DNA from: Trebouxia sp. TZW2008 | Lineage: Eukaryota > Chlorophyta > Trebouxiophyceae > Trebouxiales > Trebouxiaceae | DNA: 18,244 bases | Direction: 5' to 3' | Assembly (NCBI GenBank): GCA_002118135.1 | Contig: BDIU01000574.1 | Span: 1 to 18,244 of the forward strand | Shown: one piece after another, positions 16,501 through 18,244 of the stretch | How the letters are laid out: the number at the start of each line of letters is the position of its first letter | Numbering within the stretch: position 1 is the stretch's first letter | Translations under genes and position numbers: made by a program | Notes under the pieces: model-generated | What the model saw: the letters and a program-made list of their open reading frames with translations, nothing else | Told to the model about the DNA's origin: nothing | Database searches by the model: none

Positions 16501-17767
16501 ACCTGTGAGCTGCTTCTAGGTAATTGTGACTGCGCGCAGTCATGCAGGGTAAGTCATCAAGCAGGCTTTCACATGCTTGTGAGCCTCTGCTAGGTAAGCA
16601 TGATTGCATGCAAGGGAAGTCACACAGCAAATTGTCATACACCTGTGAGCTGCTTCCAGGTAATCTTGTGTGTCCAAGCAGCCCCATAGAAGCTCTGATG
16701 TGTCCACAATGTACTTCACCCGACTGCCCACAGCTGCAATGAAGTCAGAGCAATTTGAAAAACATCTATTCTTTCAAATGGCCTACAGGGACAGGGTGAG
16801 GCAGACCTGTTACCTACCTTGCGTTCACATGGGCACAGGCGTCAAATCAATCAGTCAATCAATCGATTCATCTAAAACACATGCTAGACAGGCTCAGCAG
16901 GCCCAGCTAGGTACGTCCTGGAGCAAACAACTGTCTGTAATCACTTTGGTCCTCTGTTGGCAACCATTAAAGTATGCTGTACTGTACACTCTCAACGGGC
17001 AGTTTGAAAATGATACAGAAGATCCACATGCAGCACAGGCGCTGGGAGTGCGCAGCCCAAGTACTGTTCTGCCAGACTGATTTGTTCAAAGCAGAACAGT
17101 AGGGATAGTTGCTTATTGACTGTTGGAAGTCAGACCCATTTAGAACATTAGACAGGGTGTTTTGCAGACCGGCATTGCGCAAAACTGGAGCTCACCATAT
17201 AGCTGCTCTCGCTGACTGCCAGGCTGACTGCTGTGACTTTTGCCACCAGAAATCTGACTGACTCTATCTGTTAGCCTTGCAAAGTCACTCTGGGAGAAGC
17301 AACAGGACAAGCTGTTAGGTCGGGTTGAGCAAACAGGCTTTCTGCAAGCTTGTTTGAAGGGGACAGCACCTGGATACCGTTCACGTGCCCCACTGTTGCC
17401 TGGCAGAGCTTTGTCATTGTCAGTATGGTGTCTGCGCTGTCAATGAGGTCCCTGAACCAGGCAAGGGTGTATCAGCTGCTGCACTCTCAGCACAAAAAGA
17501 GCTTCTGAGGTATGGATGTACCTGTAGCTCCCGCCCACCAGTTGACGCAATTGTTGCTTCTTGTCTTCAATGTCATTTCTTGCCTTCGCTTCAACCTGGA
17601 CAGACGTTTCAATGAGAAAGGCAGGCTCCAAGCTGCAGTCGGTACATAAACGGAGCACGGACGCATCTGACCTCGCGAATTTGCACGACTGACTGCGCTT
17701 CTAACAAGTTTTCGGCACTCTGCAGAGCGTCTCGATGCGCTATGTCTGCTCGAGGAGAAACTACCAT
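1656..17767 (-). CDS. COG1: COG1, conserved oligomeric Golgi complex subunit 1 (whole gene, 22 coding exons)
   Basis: Seen: 22 minus-strand exons join through GT/AG borders with matching phases into one open frame of 3405 nt (about 1134 residues plus TGA). The order is Vps51/COG1-like N-terminus (IEDKKQQLRQLVGGSYR, DLIDSADTILTM, about residues 30-80), RVKYIVDTSELLWGCLD (about 118-135), FPLLRHQW (about 167-174), QVGELFL, LGLIVGNPKAW, WEETVILQ (about 764-771), [14 protein letters not shown] (about 915-930) and PRFSYLPVSTP (about 968-978). Known: COG is a Golgi tethering complex of the CATCHR class for retrograde intra-Golgi vesicles; COG1 sits in lobe A and helps join lobe A to lobe B. No signal peptide or membrane segment is visible, as expected for a peripheral cytosolic subunit. 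Length is slightly above plant COG1. Oddity: the introns are loaded with partial copies of exon edges. COG1 identity is near certain; a few exon borders are less so. Confidence 0.95.
2195..2690 (-). repeat. donor-side tandem copies of exon 21 end (5 units of exactly 104 bp)
   Basis: The exon 21 end (AEQQRAAQSASGTTLE) plus donor recurs with junctions at 2520, 2416, 2312 and 2208 beyond the true 2624, every spacing 104 bp. The first three copies keep GTGAGTC; the last reads GGAGTC. Very high identity suggests recent expansion or homogenisation. Confidence 0.96.
2624..2920 (-). CDS. COG1: COG1 exon 21 (PRFSYLPVSTP, Ser/Thr/Pro-rich tail)
   Basis: Encodes 99 residues, ANILSMAPTAPRFSYLPVST, a Ser/Thr/Pro-rich low-conservation stretch, then AEQQRAAQSASGTTLE. 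PRFSYLPVS matches plant PRFKYLPIS. The acceptor is ACTTCTCTTGAG|GCCAA and the donor CTAGAG|GTGAGTC, phase 0. It is flanked on both sides by tandem copies of its own edges (144-bp and 104-bp units). Confidence 0.92.
2921..3270 (-). repeat. acceptor-side tandem copies of exon 21 start (2 extra units)
   Basis: The start of exon 21 (encoding LSMAPTAPRFSYL) and its acceptor recur at 3064 and 3208, spacing exactly 144 and 144 bp from the true 2920. AG is kept (CTCGAG, ACTGAG). The further copy is more diverged and loses the PRF codons. Confidence 0.93.
3440..3837 (-). repeat. donor-side tandem copies of exon 20 edge (2 extra units)
   Basis: The exon 20 end (encoding LMQTxRMHSQ) with donor recurs with junctions at 3646 and 3447, spacing 192 and 199 bp. 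Both keep GT (GTACCG, GTAGTG). Confidence 0.92.
3838..4051 (-). CDS. COG1: COG1 exon 20 (LDPIDW block)
   Basis: Encodes RSQRNKDKLQSPAVQERQRA, then [20 protein letters not shown] and ATYYQRSATLFGALMQTCRM. LDPIDW.TYEPYLW is the clearest single match to plant COG1 and decided the gene call. The acceptor is CTTCTTTTGCAG|CAGG and the donor CAGTCAG|GTATTGC, phase 0. Confidence 0.97.
4140..4262 (-). repeat. partial upstream copy of exon 20 start
   Basis: Plus-strand GGGCTCTGTAGC and GGGAGCC(T/C)T segments here match the exon 20 coding region at 3970-4035 and its upstream intron. It is old and broken, with no clean acceptor identified. Confidence 0.6.
4285..4750 (-). repeat. donor-side tandem copies of exon 19 edge (2 extra units)
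   Basis: The exon 19 end (encoding DALAGxKPLN and the Pro/Thr-rich part) recurs with junctions at 4517 and 4300, spacing 234 and 217 bp. Neither keeps GT (ACAAG|CTGG, ATAAG|ATCG). The further copy is more diverged. Confidence 0.92.
4751..4906 (-). CDS. COG1: COG1 exon 19
   Basis: Encodes EVLQSSSSLSSSLSERGLLQ then LLFDVRFLADALAGAKPLND and a Pro/Thr-rich end. It matches plant [23 protein letters not shown]. The acceptor is GTGCTGCAG|TGAGG and the donor CCCACAAG|GTAGCTC, phase 2. Two donor-side copies follow, both without GT. Confidence 0.94.
4907..5408 (-). other. COG1 intron 18 (502 bp)
   Basis: No exon-edge copy, repeat or mobile element recognised. Confidence 0.5.
5409..5596 (-). CDS. COG1: COG1 exon 18
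   Basis: Encodes EDSMDEGAGEMRFSLPAAPS then PGPLLFLLAACREVARAGGH and QLSNAVLQAF plus AG. It matches plant [27 protein letters not shown]. The acceptor is ACGCATGCAG|GAGGAC, phase 0. The donor is GCTTTCAG|GTGCCATC, phase 2. Confidence 0.95.
5720..5840 (-). repeat. acceptor-side copy of exon 18 edge
   Basis: A copy of the exon 18 start (EDSMD-like) with acceptor CATGCATGCAG (junction 5795), 199 bp upstream of the true 5596. It soon meets a stop. From 5840 to 6040 I see nothing recognisable. Confidence 0.88.
6125..6614 (-). repeat. donor-side tandem copies of exon 17 edge (3 extra units)
   Basis: The exon 17 end (DAALT...LQAWEETV) plus donor recurs with junctions at 6438, 6262 and 6137 beyond the true 6615. 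Donors are GT, GT and CT. The first two carry long flanking identity; the third is shorter and more diverged. Confidence 0.93.
6615..6759 (-). CDS. COG1: COG1 exon 17 (WEETV block)
   Basis: Encodes 48 residues, SVSMKGYELWAGWAAKGLCL then ALQTDAALTSPTVLQGWEET and VILQ. It aligns by eye with plant CIKAHTLWIQWLSDEL...LRGWEETIVKQ. The acceptor is TTGTGTTCAG|GAGTG and the donor ATTGCAG|GTGCTGTC, phase 0. Three donor-side copies follow. Confidence 0.95.
7063..7262. repeat. CACAG pentamer repeat and TATGCCACAGCAGCTGTTG minisatellite
   Basis: CACAG units (7063-7105) are followed by about four 35-45-bp units containing TATGC(C/T)(A/G)CA..CAGCTG, in intron 16. No gene is seen from 6760 to 7440 otherwise. 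Confidence 0.8.
7443..7540 (-). repeat. intron 16 repeat, unit 2, ending in the CTG tract
   Basis: Partner of 7792-7898. On the minus strand, where unit 1 is preceded by exon 16's CAACAGCAGCTGAG end, unit 2 is preceded by a pure CAG tract. It is therefore probably a donor-side copy of exon 16 in which the CAG codons expanded. That link is inference. Confidence 0.5.
7538..7577. repeat. (CTG/CAG)n tract
   Basis: About a dozen GCTGCT units in intron 16, followed by looser GCTGTTG repeats to about 7755. The poly-Leu, poly-Ala and poly-Ser frames across it are artefacts of the repeat. Confidence 0.95.
7792..7898 (-). repeat. intron 16 repeat, unit 1 (next to exon 16 donor)
   Basis: A stretch with GTGCAAGGTG(A/C)AGGTGGACA and GACTTTTCTT on the plus strand recurs at 7443-7540. 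The two units flank about 250 bp of CTG- and GCTGTTG-rich DNA. Confidence 0.7.
7899..8097 (-). CDS. COG1: COG1 exon 16
   Basis: Encodes RLAGALGSRAPALGLIVGNP then KAWGGSAGG and on to LLNDLQQQL plus AG. It matches plant [21 protein letters not shown] and the EELNRTMR helix. The acceptor is CGTGCTTGCAG|GCAGG and the donor CAGCTGAG|GTGCGG, phase 2. A close second copy of its first two thirds lies just upstream but lacks a donor. Confidence 0.9.
8165..8305 (-). repeat. acceptor-side copy of exon 16 edge
   Basis: The first approximately 130 bp of exon 16 with an intact acceptor (GGCCTGCAG|GCAGG, junction 8299), 202 bp from the true one at 8097. It reads RLAGALGSRAPALGPIMGDP in the same phase but has no donor of its own. 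Reading on from it would enter exon 16 in the wrong frame and meet TAG. Confidence 0.92.
8658..8880 (-). CDS. COG1: COG1 exon 15
   Basis: Encodes NHDPASSIGVPGINPSPIEG then KASGRAEQLQGFIQQQCASA, a Gln-rich helix, and VEQALLI(G). This resembles plant EKAGPRLKDLAPYVQNRC..VSALL...EKSLFMG. The acceptor is CTGTGCTTGCAG|AACC, phase 0. The donor is TTGATAG|GTATGGG, phase 1. Confidence 0.93.
9150..9581 (-). repeat. donor-side tandem copies of exon 14 edge (3 extra units)
   Basis: The exon 14 end (encoding DSSQQLLGK) plus donor recurs with junctions near 9435, 9288 and 9154 beyond the true 9582, spacing 147, 147 and 134 bp. Donors read GT, AT and GT. Confidence 0.9.
9582..9713 (-). CDS. COG1: COG1 exon 14
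   Basis: Encodes 44 residues, GGAEGDSPEEQGWRALLVGV to SSQQLLGKHDQ. It lies where plant COG1 has VSQMRDAVDRRCQNVLEDLL. The acceptor is TGCCCTTTCAG|GGCGG and the donor GATCAG|GTACTG, phase 0. Three donor-side copies follow. Confidence 0.9.
9714..10182 (-). other. COG1 intron 13 (469 bp)
   Basis: No duplicated exon edge or mobile element seen. A plus-strand ORF at 9788-10063 is not recognisable and lies antisense within the intron. Confidence 0.5.
10183..10425 (-). CDS. COG1: COG1 exon 13
   Basis: Encodes 81 residues, RAQQMITASFTSIAQGFHSP to RLRKRLRPNT. It continues exon 12 (FLM-RAQQMITASF, plant FVERMKSIIDSKF). The middle is Pro/Ala-rich. The acceptor is CTGTGCAG|AGAGCAC and the donor AATACG|GTAAGCTG, both phase 0. 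One degenerate acceptor-side copy precedes it. Confidence 0.92.
10495..10620 (-). repeat. acceptor-side copy of exon 13 edge
   Basis: A degenerate copy of the exon 13 start and acceptor, junction at 10606, 181 bp from the true one. AG is kept (TTTGAGAG), but the exon part has an in-frame TAG. Confidence 0.85.
10640..11230 (-). other. COG1 intron 12, middle part
   Basis: Single-copy-looking AT-richer sequence with no exon edge, motif or repeat that I can recognise. Small plus-strand ORFs (10747-11019, 11044-11256) show no familiar pattern and are not called. Confidence 0.5.
11246..11279 (+). repeat. hairpin-forming repeat end, unoccupied copy
   Basis: An inverted repeat (TGTCT..GACCC / GGGTC..AGACA) directly precedes the TAATG microsatellite. 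The same sequence, interrupted by a retroelement, is at 499-934. Probably the 3' end of a dispersed element whose tail is the microsatellite. Confidence 0.6.
11281..11543 (+). repeat. (TAATG)n/(TGATG)n microsatellite, about 260 bp
   Basis: Near-perfect pentamer repeats TAATG, TGATG and CAATG fill this part of intron 12, becoming pure TAATG toward 11543. Both strands stay open in some frames only because the repeat lacks stops. Confidence 0.95.
11696..11874 (-). CDS. COG1: COG1 exon 12
   Basis: Encodes AARVGATPRP..SPFNPPETHQG then VPDSWKAVCAWVLGKQLNLW and QQLFEQPFLM. This matches plant [26 protein letters not shown] in position and pattern. The acceptor ACACTGCAG|AGGCAG fits phase 1; the closer CTGCAG|CAGAGC would break phase. 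The donor is CTCATG|GTATGTGC, phase 0. Confidence 0.93.
11925..12058 (-). repeat. acceptor-side copy of exon 12 edge
   Basis: An approximately 130-bp copy of the exon 12 start with acceptor CTACAG (junction 12054, exactly 180 bp from the true 11874). It is very similar to the exon, so recent, but has lost about 10 bp around the SWKAV codons and reads into TGA after joining intron sequence. Confidence 0.92.
12128..12262. repeat. ATGCTC/CATGCG simple repeat near exon 11 donor
   Basis: Degenerate hexamer repeats (GATGCTCATGC, CGCTCATGCTC) fill about 130 bp of intron 11, starting some 16 bp beyond the exon 11 donor. They also open long artefact frames on both strands. Confidence 0.85.
12279..12498 (-). 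CDS. COG1: COG1 exon 11
   Basis: Encodes AVKQATLRRLAPMTQATASS, then SWLGQL and a helical stretch to SPTSPG. It corresponds to plant COG1's SCLTWLRECGGQI region. The acceptor is TATTACTGCAG|GCAG and the donor TTCCCCAG|GTGTGCTG, phase 1. I see no copy of its own junctions; simple sequence lies just beyond the donor. Confidence 0.9.
12550..12656 (-). mobile_element. dispersed repeat copy C, intron 10
   Basis: A shorter core (12605-12656) of the same family. On the plus strand it is preceded by about 50 bp of TTCATTCG/TTCGTTTG-type simple repeat, which on the minus strand is a GAACGAA-type 3' tail. The tail sequence differs from copy A, as expected if tails are made anew at each insertion. Confidence 0.6.
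12657..13262 (-). other. COG1 intron 10, remainder
   Basis: Apart from repeat copy C, intron 10 (12499-13262) shows no exon-edge copy that I can recognise. It is one of the few long introns without one. Confidence 0.5.
13263..13421 (-). CDS. COG1: COG1 exon 10
   Basis: Encodes 53 residues, EVFAQVGELFLSPSATAGSP to SQEPDAWQ, like plant VGQVGELFLQ...GLWK. The acceptor is CCACTGCAG|GAAGTG and the donor GCATGGCAG|GTGGGTAC, phase 0 at both ends. Five partial acceptor-side copies precede it. Confidence 0.94.
13340..13995 (-). repeat. acceptor-side tandem copies of exon 10 edge (6 units)
   Basis: The exon 10 start (encoding a VxAQVGxLFL-like segment) with its acceptor recurs at 13494, 13617, 13739, 13853 and 13969, before the true exon at 13421. 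Spacings are 73, 123, 122, 114 and 116 bp. AG is kept in all, but the two furthest copies have CAAAAG instead of CTGCAG and a shorter exon part. Confidence 0.92.
14036..14150 (-). repeat. donor-side copy of exon 9 edge
   Basis: A degenerate copy of the exon 9 end (GAGACTGTTCAG) lies 111 bp beyond the true donor, junction at 14040. Its donor reads AT (GTTCAG|ATTAGC), so it is dead. Confidence 0.75.
14151..14276 (-). CDS. COG1: COG1 exon 9
   Basis: Encodes 42 residues, ALKLFLECCHQRAIQPLAAA to LTRLAETVQ. The acceptor is GTGTGCACAG|GCGTTG and the donor GTTCAG|GTGAGCTG, both phase 0. It is the last and only complete unit of an array: four acceptor-side copies lie upstream and one donor-side copy lies downstream. 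Confidence 0.92.
14190..14705 (-). repeat. acceptor-side tandem copies of exon 9 edge (5 units)
   Basis: The acceptor GTGCACAG plus about 70 bp of exon 9 recurs with junctions at 14276 (true), 14379, 14482, 14585 and 14698: three spacings of 103 bp and one of 113. All keep AG. Each copy breaks off at the same exon point (after the codons for AAAA) and joins an approximately 40-bp intron piece. Confidence 0.92.
14933..14991 (-). CDS. COG1: COG1 exon 8 (borders uncertain)
   Basis: Encodes (A)TACGAITMLCAQLNAQGAK, which sits where plant COG1 has a DALTAVSVVDEL segment just before the LDLFL helix. The acceptor GCGAGACAG|CAACTG fits the phase of exon 7. The donor AAA|GTGTGTC is weak and was chosen mainly because it gives phase 0 for exon 9. 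This is the least secure coding exon. Confidence 0.55.
14992..15631 (-). other. COG1 intron 7 (640 bp)
   Basis: I see no exon copy, mobile element or simple repeat here. Short ORFs on either strand lack any recognisable pattern. Confidence 0.6.
15632..15714 (-). CDS. COG1: COG1 exon 7
   Basis: Encodes QQSSQPLKLLYMSFRPQLLD then KGFSHSF. The acceptor (GTGCCTTAG|ACAGC) leaves a 60-bp intron 6 and restores the Lys of SLK. The donor is AGCTTTG|GTATATG, phase 1. A later acceptor (ATGAG|C) would also fit the phase but would shorten the segment relative to plant COG1. Confidence 0.78.
15775..15882 (-). CDS. COG1: COG1 exon 6
   Basis: Encodes YLRAAEVHKLLTTAKSVPMG then RFPLLRHQWPSIQSL, like plant YMRAQHVQQRL...FPLLEHQW. 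The acceptor is TGCTCTCAG|GTACTTG. The donor is TCGCTCAA|GTAAGCC, phase 2. Confidence 0.93.
15932..16056 (+). repeat. two-unit intronic repeat in intron 5
   Basis: A GGTTAC...TCCTTACATCAA(A/G)ATTG motif occurs twice about 75 bp apart (near 15934-15975 and 16008-16054). It contains no exon edge, so purely intronic duplication also occurs here. Confidence 0.6.
16280..16371 (-). mobile_element. dispersed repeat copy B, intron 5
   Basis: Same core family as 16872-16957 and in the same orientation, extending through the CCACTTTGGTCCT end. The simple-sequence tail is reduced to a T-rich stretch on the plus strand. It lies on the other side of exon 5 from copy A. Confidence 0.6.
16498..16650 (-). 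repeat. donor-side tandem copies of exon 5 edge (3 units)
   Basis: The exon 5 end (encoding DYLEAAHR) plus donor recurs with junctions at 16576 and 16503, spacing 67 and 73 bp from the true one at 16643. The middle copy has GC instead of GT; the last keeps GTGTTC. Confidence 0.85.
16643..16733 (-). CDS. COG1: COG1 exon 5 (RVKYIVDT block)
   Basis: Encodes (A)VGSRVKYIVDTSELLWGCLD then TQDYLEAAHR, matching the plant CRVKYLVDTPENIWGCLD..FLEAAGR segment as remembered. The acceptor is TTCATTGCAG|CTGTGGG and the donor CTCACAG|GTGTATG, phase 2. Two partial copies of its 3' edge follow inside intron 5. Confidence 0.95.
16734..17195 (-). other. COG1 intron 4 (462 bp)
   Basis: The first long intron. 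It contains one dispersed-repeat copy (about 16845-16957) and no duplicated exon edge that I can see. Confidence 0.8.
16845..16957 (-). mobile_element. dispersed repeat copy A with (GATT)n-like 3' tail
   Basis: An approximately 88-bp core (16872-16957) shares long identical stretches with copies at 16284-16371 and 12605-12656, including ATGCTAGACAGGCTCAGCAG. Read on the minus strand the core ends in TTTTAGATGAATCGATTGAT and runs into a GATT/GACT simple repeat. A short conserved 3' end followed by a variable simple-sequence tail is typical of SINE or 5'-truncated LINE insertions. No coding part remains. Confidence 0.6.
17196..17289 (-). CDS. COG1: COG1 exon 4
   Basis: Encodes SDFARLTDRVSQISGGKSHS to REQLY plus one base. 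It is a variable, Ser/Gln-rich linker between the N-terminal domain and the RVKYIVDT block. The acceptor follows a pyrimidine run (GCTTCTCCCAG|AGTGAC) and the donor is CTATATG|GTGAGC, phase 1. Phase fit and the Tyr just before the next block support it. Confidence 0.85.
17370..17451 (-). CDS. COG1: COG1 exon 3
   Basis: One base completes the Arg of exon 2, then DLIDSADTILTMTKLCQATV to VNGIQ. This continues the domain (plant: DLIDSADSIVHMKSLCES, from memory). The acceptor is GGTTCAG|GGACC and the donor ATCCAG|GTGCTGTCC, phase 0. Confidence 0.93.
17522..17595 (-). CDS. COG1: COG1 exon 2 (Vps51/COG1 N-terminal region)
   Basis: Encodes VEAKARNDIEDKKQQLRQL and VGGSY, the most recognisable part of the Vps51/EXO84/COG1-type N-terminal domain. 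The acceptor is GTCTGTCCAG|GTTGAAG and the donor CTACAG|GTACATCC, phase 2. The introns on both sides are only 76 and 70 bp and hold no duplicated junctions. Confidence 0.93.
17672..17767 (-). CDS. COG1: COG1 exon 1 (start codon)
   Basis: Encodes 32 residues, MVVSPRADIAHRDALQ to QIRE. The start is chosen because a TAA lies in the same frame 15 nt upstream (17780-17782) and because the end joins exon 2 to give QIRE-VEAKARNDIEDKK, resembling the plant EIRK-VE...NIEDKK stretch. The donor is GAG|GTCAGATG, phase 0. Confidence 0.88.
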
Positions 17768-18244
17768 TGCTGAGGAACGTTACTGATCAGTGCTCATCCG
17801 CCGATGTGGTACCATTCTCACAGAAGCAGTTGAGCTTCGTGATGCGCGGCACTTGCAGGTGACGATTGCATCTATTGGCCCGTTGGCCTGCAGCGCGTGC
17901 AACTCGGTCATATTTGGCCCAACGACCCTTGAAATGAACGAATGCTTCAAAACTTGCATACATGTGCGTAGCACCCACGTTACGTTCCCAGACGACTGCG
18001 GGGCAACCATGGCCAGATTACTCGTCACCCCTCGTTTGAAATTTTGACTTGAAGCAGAGCATGGAATGTAAGGTTTCAATAGCACGGGTGCGCACGACTT
18101 GACAGTTCGGCAACATCGCTGTACTCTTGAGAGGTTGCTTGTGCCTCTGGCCGCCAGATCATTGTTCTGACTAGTGACGGCCTTGAGTCTGTGGATTCAC
18201 AGACCCGCGAGGCGCTCTGTCAGCTTGGCAGGTGTCAGCGCGTG
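17768..18244. promoter_or_regulatory. COG1 5' flank (5' UTR and probable promoter), unresolved
   Basis: No tandem duplication and no recognisable repeat in this stretch, unlike the introns. It should hold the COG1 transcription start and promoter. I see no clear TATA box and cannot place the start. Small ORFs on both strands (for example plus 17790-18047) have no recognisable similarity and are not called as genes. Confidence 0.4.
18162..18233 (+). other. possible plus-strand exon fragment of a divergent neighbour
   Basis: A pyrimidine-containing acceptor-like site (GTGCCTCTGGCCGCCAG) is followed by an open stretch reading IIVLTSDGLESVDSQTREAL and a donor-like GGCAG|GTGTCAG near 18232. It could be an exon of a divergently transcribed gene sharing the COG1 promoter region. 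Too short to identify; approximate borders. Confidence 0.2.

Noticed and set aside
17780..18085. Minus-strand ORF upstream of the COG1 start as an N-terminal extension
   Set aside because: An in-frame TAA separates the called ATG from upstream sequence, and the residues resemble no COG1 N-terminus that I know.

Overview
The window is nuclear DNA from an intron-rich eukaryote, and I read it as a green alga. It carries essentially one gene, on the minus strand: COG1, subunit 1 of the conserved oligomeric Golgi (COG) tethering complex. I could join 22 coding exons from the ATG at 17767 down to a TGA at 1656. Every junction has GT/AG borders and every codon phase fits. The sum is 3405 nt, about 1134 residues, close to land-plant COG1 (roughly 1070, from memory). 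The product follows the plant protein in order from the Vps51/COG1-type N-terminus, through an RVKYIVDT..LWGCLD block and a WEETV block, to [14 protein letters not shown] and the PRFSYLPVSTP tail. Assignment to Chlorophyceae is inference from the plant-like COG1, many introns and CAG/CTG-rich low-complexity DNA; no species is proven.

Layout from high to low coordinates: 17768-18244 is 5' flank with a weak hint of a divergent gene. 17196-17767 holds exons 1-4 with compact introns of 70-80 bp. 1656-17195 holds exons 5-22 with introns mostly of 400-1270 bp. 1-1655 is 3' flank, with extra copies of the last exon, an LTR-bounded miniature retroelement (518-913) and an old duplication.

The striking feature is that most long introns contain local tandem arrays of a neighbouring exon edge: the splice junction plus part of the exon and part of the intron, in units of about 65-235 bp. 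I count 15 extra acceptor-side copies (exons 9, 10, 12, 13, 16, 18, 21) and 17 extra donor-side copies (exons 5, 9, 14, 17, 19, 20, 21), plus three copies of the last exon beyond the stop. One intact coding exon always remains. In several arrays the copies look more decayed further from it. The four introns of 80 bp or less have no such copies. This looks like introns growing by junction-spanning duplication, leaving a dense set of decoy splice sites. One decoy donor (exon 17) would give an in-frame 59-residue insertion.

Other elements are a three-member dispersed repeat with a simple-sequence tail, a TAATG-type microsatellite behind a hairpin, a CAG/CTG tract, and a second copy of the hairpin that serves as an unoccupied comparison for the retroelement's insertion site. 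I could not run searches or alignments. Comparisons with plant COG1 are from memory, and exon borders are read by eye.
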